From Archilochus colubris (taxonomy: Eukaryota; Chordata; Aves; Apodiformes; Trochilidae): DNA of 64,000 nucleotides. Position numbers and translations under genes: made by a program. The notes beneath the pieces are model-generated. The model was given only the letters and a program-made list of their open reading frames with translations, had not been told where the DNA came from and made no database searches. Where the stretch lies: the NCBI GenBank assembly GCA_023079485.1, contig CM041084.1, positions 12,770,609-12,834,608 of the forward strand, read 5' to 3'. This document shows, piece after piece, positions 37,891 through 51,249 of this stretch (its first letter is position 1; every line of letters starts with the position of its first letter).

Positions 37891-38240
37891 CAATCATAGA
37901 ATGTCAGGTTAGAAGGGTTTCCAGAACTGTTCTGCCTGTCTTCATAGGAGAAGTTGCCCAACCTTCTGATCATCTTCATGGCCCTCCTCTTGACTTGCTC
38001 CAGGAGCTCCATGTCCTTCCTCTGTTGGGGGCTCCAGAACCAGACATGTACTTCAGGTGGGGTTTAATAAAAGCAAAGCAGAGAGTTCCCTTGACCTGCT
38101 GGTCACACTTCTTCTGATGCAGCCCAGGACATGGTTGGCTTTCTGGTCTGAAAGTGTGCATTGGCAGCTCATGTTGAGCTTTTCATCAATCAACACCCCA
38201 AGTCCCTTCTCTTCAGGGACTTCAACATCAGCTAAGAGCC
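37891..38240 (-). mobile_element. CR1 LINE fragment, minus strand, with internal deletion
   Basis: The plus strand begins with CAATCATAGAATGTCAGGTT (complement of the CR1 3' terminus). It jumps after about 40 bp to CTTCATAGGAGAAGTTGCCC, then CATGGCCCTCCTCTTGACTT, CTCCAGGAGCTCCATGTCCT, GATGCAGCCCAGGACATGGT and CCCCAAGTCCCTTCTCTTCA, all in canonical CR1 order. The segment between the terminal block and the 'CTTCATAGG' block is missing, so this copy has an internal deletion as well as a 5' truncation. Frames at 37976-38290 are shadows. Confidence 0.93.
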
Positions 38241-41200
38241 CCTCTTTTCACAGCAGAAACGTTCAGCCTTCTTCATTATTCTCTGAGTGAAGCATGCCTC
38301 TTGAAAACACAGCTTTCTCACAATTAATTTAGCTTTCTCCATTTATTTTACAAGTCCTTTCATAGTGACAATCTTCCCTGCTGCAGATACAAGCTTCAGT
38401 CATTGAATGTATTCAGAACAATTAAAAAATGTAGTGAAACTGTAACAAGACGTGTTGCTGAAAGCATTATGGTTTTTCTGCCATGAAATCACAAATCACC
38501 AAATACTTAATCAACCTGGACATGCTAGTAAGATACAGAAGGTTCTACTAATATATATTAAAAGGTTATTTTCAAATAATACATTAAGCCAAGTATGTCC
38601 ATAGCCATATTTAGACTGACCCATGCTCCAGCTTAAAAAAATGAATGTCCTTCTGACAACAGAGAATGATTCATTCTCTTTAGAAGAGAAACTTTGTCAT
38701 AAGAAAAGTACTGCAAAATAACAATTTTATTCCATAAAGACATGAATCATACATTCCTCTTTTACTTGAAAACTGATTCTAGTGAAGCATTAACATAAAT
38801 AGCTGAAATAATCACTTTGTCATTTATCTCCATAAAGTCACCTAAGACACTAAAACTGGGAGTTTGGAAATGTTCAAGGCTACCATCTGATAAGCAGCTG
38901 AATTAACCCTCTATCCATTCATTGAGATTCACCCAGCCTGGATATATAATAATTTGGGCAGAGAATTTCTGAGACAATCCTAAAGAAATTTTGTAATGCA
39001 GAGAGATTCCAATGCCACTAGTGAGTTTCACATATTCATATGTGTAAACCATAGATCCCAGCAAAATAAATTTTGAAGGCCAGTACATATCAAACTGAAT
39101 TGTCCTGCTAATGAAAAGCTTTTTCACACACAGCAGCTAGCAACACAAACAGGAAGACCCATAAAACAGGGAATACTTTGTGGGGTAAAAGCAGTCCTCC
39201 AGTTTCCTTGAAAAAATTTGTTAGACAACCATCAGAGACAAAGCCATAACTCTGGGGCATTGCAGGGGAAGCATCAGCATTTAATAGCACAATTTAAATC
39301 AGGGACTTCTTTTAGCATGGATGTGGAAGGAAGGGTGAAGGTAGGCATGTAGCCCAAATGACTAGTGTTACGAGCATGTGCAGAAACACCAAATCTGTAT
39401 CTTGAGTCCTTTATGTAATTCAGAATGCCACAGGAGACAGAGAAAAATGGAAGAAGATCTGTGTCCCCAAGCTTTGTTCCACATTTTCTTTGTGATGATG
39501 CCTATGTCCTATTAGCAAGAGGACATCCAGAAAAGTGTGGCTTTCCTACCATCACACATAACTGAAGAGGAGAACATGTTCTTTAAGCTCCAAGAAACAT
39601 AAAAGCTCTCTCTTATACCTAAATAACACAGAAGTTACTTTTGGAATTAATAGATTGAAATAAAGGTTTTGTGTACACAAGGAAGACTAAAATCTATTTA
39701 CAACAGACATAATAAATAGGAAACATTGATACAGGTGTTAAAACTGAATGCAATGTAAGGTTTTTTGACCAAACTACTAGTAAAAAGAGTCTTAAAATAC
39801 TTAAAGAAAATATTTTAAAGGTATTTAAAGCTCTATCTCTATCCTGTTGATTTGTTCAGCTTCTTAGTTTAGGAGGCACTCGGCAAAAATTAGTTTTTTC
39901 TTAGAGTCTTTAAGAAATCCCATGTTCAGGAAAAACATATGGAAATTGCCCACAGGAAGCACATATCAGATAAACACAGGAAATAATTATTCAGCAGGAA
40001 AGTTTGGAGGAAATGGGTTGTTTTTCTGTCAGTTCTGGTGTTCTGTGGGTTTCAGGACATCAGCAGTAATGAAGGAAATAGATCAGCAATTGCAGGGCAA
40101 CTATTGTTTACACAGTGTTGACACCAAATGTCACTCTTCTAGAATTTACCTTGTAAAAATAATTTAATATCATGCAAAAGCAAAGCAGCCTTTCTCTTTT
40201 CCTGACAATATCACAGTCTTAATATCTGCTCTGCACTGAGAGGTTTTGAGGAGGAAATAATTCATTTGGAAGTATTGAAACTAAATACTACTAGTAGTAG
40301 TAAAATAAAAGGCAAATATATTTTAATGCCTCCAAGTATTTATTAATAATACTTTGTATCTTAAGATTATAAGCTTTCATTTTTGAATGAAGCAGTAGTA
40401 GCATGACAAATACCACCTAGGAAAATATGATTTTTTAAGTTGTTGCTTTAATTTAATGTAATTCTTAACTGAAATGAAAAAATAAGTCTTCTCTTGAAGT
40501 TGTTAAGGGGCTCTCATTCCTGAATCAGATGGTAATGCACTAGGCAGATATGAACCAATATTCCCTTTCTATGCCTACTGTATTCCTAGGTTCCCAAAAG
40601 GTAGAGAAAAGTAATTAAGCAGAAAGCAATATAGCTGTGAAAGGTTCTGCACAGGCAATGAGGTAACCCATGTTATCCCCTGACAATAAATCTGATATCA
40701 AGCTGCGTGGAAAAAAAGAACAGTATGAGAAACACATCCAGTAGAAGCAACTTTAAGTCCTATATCCCCCTTCTTGAAGGACTGAAGCAACATCTCTCCT
40801 CCCTACCACTCTGTGTAAGGATTACAGAAATTATCAGCAAGCCTACTGGGCTACAGACAGAACTGAGCCAGCTGCTCCTCAACTGCATTCCTTGTGCTAC
40901 CAGAAATGAAAGAAACCAAGAAACTCCACATGGTTTCTTGGATGCACACTTGTTCTAGCTGTCATCAGTACTATGGGATTCTGCATTTTACTTGTTTTCT
41001 GTGGTTTTAATTTTGCTGTCCTTCATTCCCTTCTACTTGATTCAATTATTTTGGTAACTATTTCAGTCAATGACTGAGTTTATTCTTAAGAATATTTCAG
41101 CTCCAACTACTTAGAATACTTTTCTCTAAGGGTTTTAAAGCCTTTTTTTTTTAATGTAGCCACTCATAATCATATTACTGTATTATAAAAATCTGGGAAT

Positions 41201-43373
41201 TTAACAGCCTGTTTATTTTAGAAAAATATAAAATATCTTCAAAAACTTCAAATATCCCTTCCAATTTTATCAGTTGATAAATTACCTAGGGCTGACCTTT
41301 TTTTCACAGACTGTTAGCTACAAAAATAATAGCATTTTTTTGCACAAGAAAAATTGAAACTGCCATGCAAAATTGTTCAGTGAAAAATTCTTGCCATGTT
41401 CTGATTAATTTCATTTATTAAAGTACATTCTTCAAGTAACACTATATTCAGTCAGATCCCCACATGAAAATATTTCTTATTGCTCATTTGTATTGTTTCT
41501 TCTGTGTACTTAGTGTCACAACATCTTACCTCTGAGGTAAAAATTACATTTAGGTGCTTTCAACATTGCATATCCACCCTCATTTGTCAGCCAAGCAGTG
41601 TATAGCTTCTGATCTTCAAGTAGAGCATTTGTCAACAGGACTAGTTTCCTGTATTACAGATATAGATATGCTTGAATTTATAAAGTCAGAAAGTTTCAAA
41701 CTGACTTTAAGAAAAACAATGTCAGAAAATGCAACCTTGCTATCCTTATTCATAAAATTGATTCATAAAATTTAGCAAGCAAACTGAGAAAACTCCAACT
41801 GGTGTAAAAAAATGGCCTGATGAATTAGTTTGAACCCAAAGTAAAAATAATTTTCCACTGAAAGAGCAGCAGGACTGAGAGAGATCCCTGCCTACTGGAG
41901 TAGAGCAGAATGATGCCAGCTCTGAGACCTACAAAATGCAGGCAACAGGAAGATAGCCTAGATATGAAGATTCCAGGGAAAATTGCACAAAGGGGAAAAG
42001 GGAAATGTTAAAGCAAGATAAAGACCAGAGGGAGTTACCACAATTTTTACCACATGCCTCCACATGTATGTCTGGCAGCCTTTCACTGTGTGTTTCTAAG
42101 AGGAAGGCTGATGCAACTACCATTCCATCAGGCATCACAAAATGGTGCTCACTAGATGTTCAATCTTATTTCCTTAGTGAGATATTTCCCAAATAAGTCT
42201 TTCTAAAGCATGACCATTATAGCATTCTGATCAAAAATGAACCTATTACTTTTTGTAGAAGAGGAAACCACATTATGGTCTTCAGGAAATGCACCTTTTT
42301 TCATTTTATTTAGTTCATGGAAAGAGTAATCTGAGTGGGACTTGAAAGCACAGCACCTTTTGCAGGAAGCATTAAAAAGAGAGCAATGATTCAGCTCACT
42401 GGAGAAACAGCTATACCTGCAGTGCTTCTCTGGCAGAGGTATTCACTTTTGAAATATGACATTCTTTCAAACATTGACCCACTGTGAAGGGCAAAAATAG
42501 TACATCTTTGCAGGCTAAAAAACTCTTTCTCCAATGCGTTTATACAACATGCAGGTCTCTGGAATTCTCACATTATAAGAAATTATTATTAAGAACTCTA
42601 TATAAAAAAGTAATTTTTCCTTTTTTCAGCCTTAGATTTGGGCTTTTTTTGTAGAATACGTCTACCCCTAAACATTTATTCGATTCCAGAGCTTCAGCTC
42701 TAGCTCTAGCTGCCTTTTAACAGACCTCTTGCCTCTGGGTGTTCTGTGCTTGTCATTTTGGAAAGTTTTCTTTAAGACAATCTATTTGCTCTTATTGAAA
42801 ATCAAAATGATTGCTTATTAAATAGGATGGCTGAATAAGCAAAACTCCTTTTAAATAGGTAATAAAAAGTAACAAACAGTGTGACCCAAAATTGTTTTTT
42901 GTCTTCAGCATCAGATTTTCTCTCAATAAGATTTTCATGTAACAACCAATATGGTTTAATCAGCTCTTTGATTTATGTTGTGATCCCTTAGAAAATTAAT
43001 TATTTTTGTAATCGTATGCTGAGAAATTATTGTAAGAAGCAACATTTTCAGGGTAAACCCCATTTATTTTCCTTCTTTTTTGTTCAAAATTTAGGGCATG
43101 ATGTCCCCTGGTGCAGTTTCTTTTTGGAAGCAGCTTCCTTTTATAGTGTTTATTGAAGTGGGTAGTATCACTACTAGTATTATAGATGAGGAGGATGCAT
43201 GCATTGAATAAAGAGGATCCAGGATTTGCATTTGATTCAAAATGCAAACAAGAGAGAACAATTTTACAGTAACAGCTCTATAAGAACCAAGATTGTTGGC
43301 CTACAAAGGCCCCATGGAAAGCCCAGGTCACACAGCTTTTGCAGCCCTTCCCATCACACTGTCTGCTGGAACT
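38241..43373. other. Unique AT-rich non-coding block
   Basis: About 5.1 kb with a near-palindrome at 38661-38679 (AGAGAATGA-T-TCATTCTCT). No transposon or gene is recognised. Frames at 38903-39127, 39108-39290, 39922-40167, 40707-40958, 41554-41775, 41929-42196 and 42996-43247 have no supporting evidence. Confidence 0.5.
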
Positions 43374-43420
43374 TACCTCTGGCTATACCTCTACCTCTAC
43401 CTACACCTATACCTATACTT
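43374..43420. repeat. Degenerate hexamer repeat (TACCTC / TATACC)n
   Basis: About seven imperfect 6-bp units alternating TACCTC, TACACC and TATACC. Confidence 0.8.
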
Positions 43421-44808
43421 GCATGATAGTGTTCTGGGTGTCTAAGCAGACAGACACTAGACTCTCCAGAACATTTTGCATTATTTGTGTTGAAAGGGAG
43501 ATGTAGGAGAAAAAAAATACATGAGAGGAAGAGCTACACAGGGAGATGAGCAGCAAAAACAAGCAGCAAATGATTGGCACAGTCCAAAACTGACTAAGAC
43601 CTATGTTTACTGCTTATTCTGGAAACTCTCTAATTGTAAATTTTGGCTGTTTTGTCCTGAGCAAGGAAGGTGTAGATAAGCACATATTTCATTCCAATTT
43701 CAGCAAATCGGAGGATCTGTGAGTAGAGAAAAACAAAACTGGGACAGAGTTGCTGTTGTGAATTCTGCTTTAGCTCTCTTTATCTCATCTTTCTCTCCTC
43801 AGTATCATGGTCTTTGCTTATAATCCATTGAGGTAGTTATAAAATCACATATATGTGACACAGTATTGAGTATTATAGAAAATAAAAGGATCAGAGAGGC
43901 CAAATTGCAATAGTTTTCTTGTCTTAAGCCATGGTTCTTTTATGGTTTAGACTGAAGTGTCTCCCAGTTTGCAAGACATGCCATAATCACCTCCTGCTCT
44001 TTGCTCCACCAGGCAACATTTACATGGAACTGCTATGCAGAGAAGCTGGAAATAGGCAGATGATACCATGACACCCTTCCACTTTCAGGTACCCCAGATT
44101 ATAGCAGCAGGCTCACTTTATAGATTCAAGAGTAAAATGCCTCCATTTTTCTGGTGGTTTATTCAAATATAAATAAATCTCTGAAAAAATAGTCAATGGA
44201 CATTGTTCTCAGGAGCTGAACAATTGCAAAAGTGTTATTTCATTATGCAGAGTCTATATATCATTTTAGGTCTTTATAATGTTTTTAATAATTTAAAAAT
44301 AACTGAAATTAATTATAAAGCTTATATTCAAATAATTGAATTTAGTGATTTCTAGACTCAACTTTTTTAGTTGAAGATCACTAGCAAATGTAATTTTCTA
44401 TATGAAATATTAGAATTTTTATTATAAGTTTCATGATCATCCTTTGCTTTTTTAAGTACTATTTTTATCTCCTGACTCATAAGCCCTTCATCCTGGTGTT
44501 CAGAAATATATATCATTCTTTTGTTTGATGTGCTAATGCTGATTTTAAAAATATTATTTGGGCATTATATAGAGAGTTATATACAGTTCTTTTTAGGATG
44601 CCTTTTTTACTCTGCATGGGATAAGAATAACGCTTCTCAAATCTTGGCACTGTAAAGAAACGAAACACTTTGAAAGCAGAACCATCATATTATTAACTCT
44701 GGTATTTAAGTAGCTCTATTTTAATATTTTAAACAATTTTACTTGAGAGGAACCAGCCTCATGAAAGGAAATAAACAAACACATTTCTATCCAGGAAACA
44801 AATCCAGG

Positions 44809-44854
44809 TATTATTATTATCATGATGATGATGATGTAAAGAAGAAGAAGAAGC
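44809..44854. repeat. Three adjoining trinucleotide microsatellites
   Basis: About four ATT units (44809-44820), five ATG units (44822-44836) and five AAG units (44838-44854) follow one another with almost no spacer. Confidence 0.9.
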
Positions 44855-45779
44855 AAACTCTTCTGGGAAATGTTCCTATAATTTGACAATTTGGAAATGT
44901 TGCTGCAGTGAAAATGTAAAATACTCTTGATATTTTTGTAAGCTTACATTTTTTCAAAACTACTGTTGACATCCATCTGCCATAACAATTATGGCCTCAT
45001 CACAACTGTTTTGAAAAAAATCTATAATTTATGATCTGTGCAGTGGAACTTACACTAGTGGAAAAATTTGAAGTCAGGAAGAAGAAACATTTTCACACAG
45101 ATCACTGCCCATATGAAAATGTCACATCTTCCATTTCTAGCAATAACCAGATGGCATTTCTTTCCTAGAAACACAAGATACCATCTATAACCTACTTCCA
45201 AAAAAGAGACACTATCAAAAGGTAAAAAAATACAACAAATGCAGCTATAAATCATCATTATTGAGAACAATGTATGAAAAAAGGAAGAATCAGAGGGAAA
45301 AAAGTATGAAAGCAAGGGGTCCCCTACTCCTCAGGTTGATCACAGCCAGCAATGAGCACACCACCAGCATCACACAAGATTCCCTGAGGCTGTTTGGGAA
45401 ACTCTTAGGTGTTGGTCAGTTATGGATCTGTGATACGACCAGGGAGCAAAACACATTCCCACATTTGCTAAGGTTCTTCTACAACCTTTCAAACTGTCGT
45501 CCAGTTTTCCTCAGAGGTGCTTGTTGCCTGCTGATACCACATCCTTGACACTGAAAGATGGAGTTTTTCTACCTGGTCAGGGAACACTCAGTCCATATAT
45601 GTCAGCATCACTGTCAGCCTCACGTGGCCATGGGTACCTTGTAACAACTGAAGTCAACCTTTTATTGACCTAATGCAGTCACTGTGTATGATCAAACACC
45701 CCAAGAAGAGATTTTTCATTCTTGAGTGTAGCAAGTCTGGGCAGATTGGTCATAGGTACCTATGTTTTTACTGCTGTTA

Positions 45780-46030
45780 ATCAATATTATGTCTTCTTGG
45801 CACATTAGCTTGCTATGTTTTAATTAGGCAGGGAAAAAGATGAATGACTATATAATATAGCTGGGACCTTTTTTATGCATTTTAATTTTCTGTGTCCCTT
45901 GTTTTCTAATTTGATTAAAACAGTGTGCTTTCCCATTTGCATTTCCATTAATCAATAAAGCTGCTTCACAAGGTAGGATTTTAATCAATATGAGTAAAGA
46001 TCCATATTTCTGCATACTAAATATTACATT
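45780..46030. promoter_or_regulatory. Possible conserved non-coding element (motif-based guess)
   Basis: Repeat-free sequence with TTTTAATTAGGC, an octamer ATTTGCAT (CCCATTTGCATTTCC) and TTAATCAATAAAGC close together. This suggests an enhancer, but only from motif texture. Confidence 0.2.
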
Positions 46031-46407
46031 TACTTATTATAAGTATATACAATCATTACCTTCTCTATGCTGCTGGAAAGTATCGAAGTACCTGACTTCC
46101 TACAAAATACTATTCCTGTGTGGTTTTAAATAGCTTAGAGAAAAAATTTAATTATATCTACCTATCTATACTCTTCATTGATAGTTAAGACAAAACAAGT
46201 CAAAAAGGTTTTCCTCAATGCCAGAATATTATGACTGAGTTTATCACCTGATCCTGAGGCCTTGCAATTCGCTAGTAGACCCTGTGAGTTGCCAGTGAGA
46301 TCATGTTTTGGTAAGGTGATATACACATAAAAGTATATTGGGCCCTTTGTTCTCTGTCATTTTTGGTTTTTGTCTGATGCAGAGTTATTTTAAAACACAC
46401 TCAGTGC

Positions 46408-46479
46408 AAGGCCTACCAGAGCTCTAGAAAAATACTGCATTAAGGCCTACCACAGCTCTGAGGGAATACTCATTGTATT
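46408..46479. repeat. Diverged two-copy tandem duplication (about 35 bp)
   Basis: AAGGCCTACCAGAGCTCT...AATACTGCATT is followed by AAGGCCTACCACAGCTCT...AATACTCATTGTATT. The first 18 bases differ at one position, and the rest is looser. Confidence 0.7.
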
Positions 46480-47469
46480 AAGTGGTTGTCTTTACCTGTT
46501 TCTTTATTTCTTTGTTTCTAATTGAGCATGTGCAAGCAAAGTAGAGCCAGTAAATCAGATTAGGCATGCAAAGAAGTAACTATCAGGAGTTGTTAAAAAA
46601 AAAAGTCCTGGTGATTCGATCAACAAAGTTTTGATTCCTTTTTAGCAGTGACAGGATTAAGCCTCCAAAATTACAAACTGTAATGTAAGAAAGCATTATT
46701 TGTCAAATCAAGGTAGTAATTATACAAGTATAACAGAGCACTGAGGAGCAAAGGTATTCTCCTAATAGAGGACACTTCTCAGAGATTGGTAAAAATGGTT
46801 AATCCAGGGAGGAGGTCTCATATGAAATCAAATGTACGATTTTGCTCATTAGGATGGAAAATCTGACTGTACATATTAAGTTTTACAAATGGCCTGGAAC
46901 CAATATCCTTTTCCCAGAAACTCCAGGAAAAATGTTCATTTAGACCTGAACACAAACTAGAGCTCTACATTTGCTCTGCAGCCTGGATACCTGAATAACT
47001 GATTTGGACTTAGTTGCAAGCTTCTGGGGATATTGTGTTTACATATTGGTGGTCCCTTGGTCACTGTCTGAATGCTCTTGTGCTGCTACCTCTGCTCTGT
47101 GAATTCCTGATATAGTAATGATGATTTATGTTGGTTGTGCTCTTTTTAGCATGTTGGAATGGAAAGTTTCTAACTCTTTCCATCCTGCCCCATTAAATAA
47201 TGGCAATAATAACTTAGTAGTTATTATGAGTACATGAAGTTGGCAGTGGAGTAAAACACATGCCAATATTAAATAACCGGATTTCACTAGACAGTGCTGA
47301 GGTGGAGCTCAGGTTCTTCGGTCTTTGTCATACTCACTTAAACACAACTAATTTTGATGTAAAAAAATTGGTTCTAACAATATACAATGCCTTTGGAGCT
47401 CATAAGAAAAGGTCGACAGTGCAAAGTGTTGCCTGAAAGGAGAATTTTTCAGATCAAATATCATTTTTA

Positions 47470-47930
47470 GCAATGAGGAACTGCTGAGCTGGCTGCATAG
47501 GGAAAAAAAAAAAAAAAAAGTCTGTGTAAAAAAGAGAATGCCATTAAGTGGCTCCTCTCAATACTCTTTAAATGCCATGGTGATATGTGGAAATTCTTGA
47601 GGACTGGAAGAAAGCAAGGTCACTCCTACTTTCAAGAAGGGAAAGAAGAAGAATTTTTCATCACTGTGCACCATAACATATTCATTGAGAAACTGATGAT
47701 GTGGGCTAGATATGTCAAAGGTGGGTGGGTTGAAAACTGGCAGAACTATTGAGTTAAAAATGTTGTAATCAGTGGCGTAAAATACAGCAACAGGCAAATC
47801 AATAGTTGTGTAACCTGTTAGATGACCCCACAAGTTCTGCCAGAGTAAGTTAGAGTAAGTTTCTTCACAACACATGGTGTCAGCATTGCAAATCTTTACC
47901 AGTATTATTTCATTGATCTTTCTAAATTTT
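47470..47930 (+). mobile_element. CR1 LINE ORF2 fragment, sense, with deletions
   Basis: Plus-strand blocks follow CR1 ORF2. CTGCTGAGCTGGCTGCAT is near 47481 and TGGCTCCTCTCAATACTC near 47549. TTGAGGACTGGAAGAAAGC and CTTTCAAGAAGGGAAAGAAG follow near 47597-47645. GAGAAACTGATGATGTGGGC is near 47687, GGGTGGGTTGAAAACTGGCAG near 47722 and GTAATCAGTGGCGTAAAATAC near 47765. The reverse-transcriptase core expected between the AAGAAGGG block and the CTGATGA block is largely deleted. An A-run (47503-47519) lies inside. The 133-codon minus frame at 47558-47959 is antisense to this fossil and not a gene. Confidence 0.82.
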
Positions 47931-49289
47931 GCAAAAAATCTGAATTTGCAAAAACTCACAAACTAGAAAATACTCATTGTCATGGTATCACTGTCAAGAC
48001 TGGAAATATTATCATCTTTTGCATCTATGATATAAAGATTGAACCAAGGGAATGAAAGGCAATAGCACAATAAAGTGCTTCCTAAACATCTGATCATTTT
48101 TTAATAGGAACCTAAGCTGAAGATTCCTAAGATTCCAAACCCAAACCCCTTCTTCTTTGTATGTCTGTATGCAAGCAAAATCTGCAAAATTGTATTGAGG
48201 AAAAAAAAAAGAAAAATTAAAAGAAAGTGTTGAAAGAAGTGGCTACAGCTCTACCTAAGTTCTTAGTTTCTTAGCTATTCAAACTGCAAGAACACTCTAT
48301 CAGTGTATCACCCATGCCTGTCACACACCGGAGGAATGGAGCTTAAACAAAATAAATTATTAACCTACATGCTGCCCAAGGCTTGTTTCTGTTGTTGTTT
48401 CCTTTTCCATTTCCACTATTGTAGTCATTGTTATAGGAGAATAAAATTTGATTTTCTACACAGCTTTATTATCCCCATCATTAATATATTGGCACTAGAG
48501 AAAAGATCATAGAAGCAAAAAGAAAATGTAAAAATAAATCCAGAATTTTTTTACTCTTAAGCCTTTATTTCACTGTCCTATGTGAAATAAAATACCTCTC
48601 ATTCAGCAGTTACACACAAATTTTGTATGAAAAACCAACAATTCAAGAAATTAAAAGATTATTTTCAGCATAAAGGACACATCTTTCCTGTCACAGGTGA
48701 GGAAATAGCAGAATAATTATAGGAAAATCAATGTGACTAAAATAATTCCTATAGTGAAAAAATAATGTTACAATAAAGGTTAGTTAGTGTTACTTCATTT
48801 TATACTAGAGAAAAATTTAATAAGCCTATTTAAATATCAACCTCATAAATGCATTCATTATTTAAGGAAAGAATTAAACATGCTATTTTTTATAGTCCTG
48901 GTTTTTATGGTGCTCAAGAAATAAAAAGATACAACTTCTTGTTTTCAAAAAATTTAAAGAAAACTAATGACAATAAATTCCTCCTTGCTCCTCCCTCTTT
49001 TTACTTTGTTTAAGCTACCTCTGGAAGCCCAGCCTCAGACCAGCTGGTGGCAGAATGGTAGCAAACCTACCAGAAACTTTCAGCATTTGAAATGGACATC
49101 CTCAACATTCTGTATTTTAAACATATCTTCATCTGGAAACTCTAGGTAAAAATACAGTTTCCTAATGGATTTCAACAACAAATAGTACAAACTGCCTGGG
49201 GACCAGCATATATGGGGAACATCAAATTTCCATTAAAAGATGTCTTTCTGTTTCCTGAAAGTTTAATTTATATGCCATGACTTTTTAGA

Positions 49290-49660
49290 CTTGAAAATGT
49301 TGGCATGAGATCTCACAGGTACAAATAAAGCAAGATTAATGTTTCCTTGTTTTCTAGTGAATAGTAAAGCATGCACTACCGACTTGCATTTCAAATGAAT
49401 TGCCATTAAAGTAGATTTGGATTTGCAATTAGTTACCTAATGTGAGTAGGTAGTTAAAACGTCTTTAGGAGAATTGAAGTGTAAATGAAGCTATGTGCCA
49501 TTCTGTTAACCTGGGCTTTCATTCATTTCATTAGTGTGCCCTTTCAATATCGGAGAAGTAGGTGATTTAAAAACACATCATTCAAGGTACACAAAATAAC
49601 AGCTGTTCCCATTTATGCAAGGTGTTTGCTGGTTCTTTCTTCAAGATCCAGTTGTGATTA
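49290..49660. promoter_or_regulatory. Possible conserved non-coding element (motif-based guess)
   Basis: Repeat-free sequence with GCAATTAGTTACCTAATG, CATTTCATTAGTG and GCCATTAAAGTAG motifs. The same caveat applies as for the other motif-based elements: no conservation test is possible here. Confidence 0.18.
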
Positions 49661-51249
49661 AGATTCAGGTTGTAGGTCTCATACATTTAAGTAAATTAAC
49701 AGTGTGGGATTTGTACAATAGTAAGGAGAGATAAGTCTGGGCCAAAGCAGGTCCCTGTTTCAGGGTGATCTAAATAACTATATTGGCAAGAGCTCCACTA
49801 ATAATAACAGGAGCTTGTTGGCATTCAGGTACCTGAATTCAGATGTCTCCCAACCCCCACCCTAAATTTCACTCTTTGTTAAAAGGCAAAATGCTCAGAG
49901 TTGTGAGCACAAGATTCCAGAAAGAAATAAGGAGTGATTACAGTCTGTTTTCAGCTAAATTCTGACCTGATTTGAAGTATGCTGAAAAGCTGTATTACAA
50001 GGTAGGGCAACATGCACTGTTTTCATTAGAATTGGTAAAAAGCAAAGACCTCTCTTTTCTATCAGAATTCTCTGTTTGATTATGACTGTTGCTGATGTAT
50101 GAGACTGCACCAATAAAAAAACTGAGAAATTATTTGGCTTCTAAGCTCCAGACTTCTAAAGAGCATCTACTACTTCCAAATTGTCCCAGTGTGGCAAAGT
50201 GTATAGTTATTAGCTTCTTAAAATAGCATACAAAATAAATTAAAAAGGAGCATGAACCTCTAAGTGGGATTCTCCACACATAAGGGATTTTTTGCAAGGT
50301 TGTGCAAACACTTCTCTGCGTTACCCACCTGAGGGAAAATTACACTGGCATGGGGAATGAAGAGCAGACGTTCTTCAGTGTAACTGGGTGACATTGGTAA
50401 TGTGGATCCTAGGTTTCCATGCACCAACAAATGCTGCACTATGATGCTTACTTCTTACAAAATGTTGAAGTCTTAATAGGACTGTGTAGTTTTATAAGCT
50501 TCCAACAGGTATCAGGTGTTCCTTCATTGCAGCTTTAACTCTTCCCCCCCCTAAATGAAAGGTAATGAAATGCCAAAGGCCTCTGCACCATAGATTTTTA
50601 AGATGAGGCGAGAAGAAATGTATTCTTTAGATAATATGACAGATCATCCAATATAGTTATATTCGTGGGACTGTTTTATAAGCAACAACATGACCAAAGA
50701 ATCTCGACACTCTGTTGTAACCAACATACAACAGGTATATGTGGGTAAAGGAATCTATCATTTTTTGACAACAGAAATGTTAATTTAATGAAACATTACA
50801 AATAGACTTAATATATGAGCATGCAGTCATACCAGTGGTCTAGAGACAAAAAACCAAACCTATACATATGAGATAAAGTCTCTTTCATTCTCCCATCTGT
50901 AGAAAACATTAAATAAAATAAAAGAAGGCTAAATATCTTAAGAGCACAAAGATTTCTGACAATGTTTCCTTCTTGCCTCTTTAAACCTGATACACAACAG
51001 ATCAGGTTTTGGTAAAATCTTTGTTAATCTGTGAATAACATCTGTAGTTAAAAAAGTCTTCTCACACTATTCTAATCTCTGTGCTTACTTAGATTTTAAG
51101 CAATTTGTTTGTGTCAACACTTGAATAGGGAAAGGTAATCCTAGGGCTGTCAAGGACTGTCATTTACAAATTACTGACCATTACTCTTACAAAAGAATGT
51201 ATTTGTTGTTTTGTTTTTTATAACTTGGCCACTATTAGAATACAGAGAA

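Larger units (their letters stand above)
43421..47469. other. Unique AT-rich non-coding block
   Basis: About 4 kb. The 45300-45660 part is richer in G+C and holds a 95-codon plus frame (45261-45548) that I cannot identify. The 45780-46030 part is repeat-free with TTTTAATTAGG and an ATTTGCAT/TTAATCAATAA cluster, a possible regulatory element. Simple repeats and a tandem duplication are listed separately. Confidence 0.45.

Noticed and set aside
43829..43838. TGAGGTAGTT, matching the let-7 family seed
   Set aside because: The following bases do not match let-7 and no hairpin partner is visible within 80 bp.
47558..47959. 133-codon minus-strand frame
   Set aside because: It is antisense to a decayed CR1 ORF2 fragment on the plus strand.
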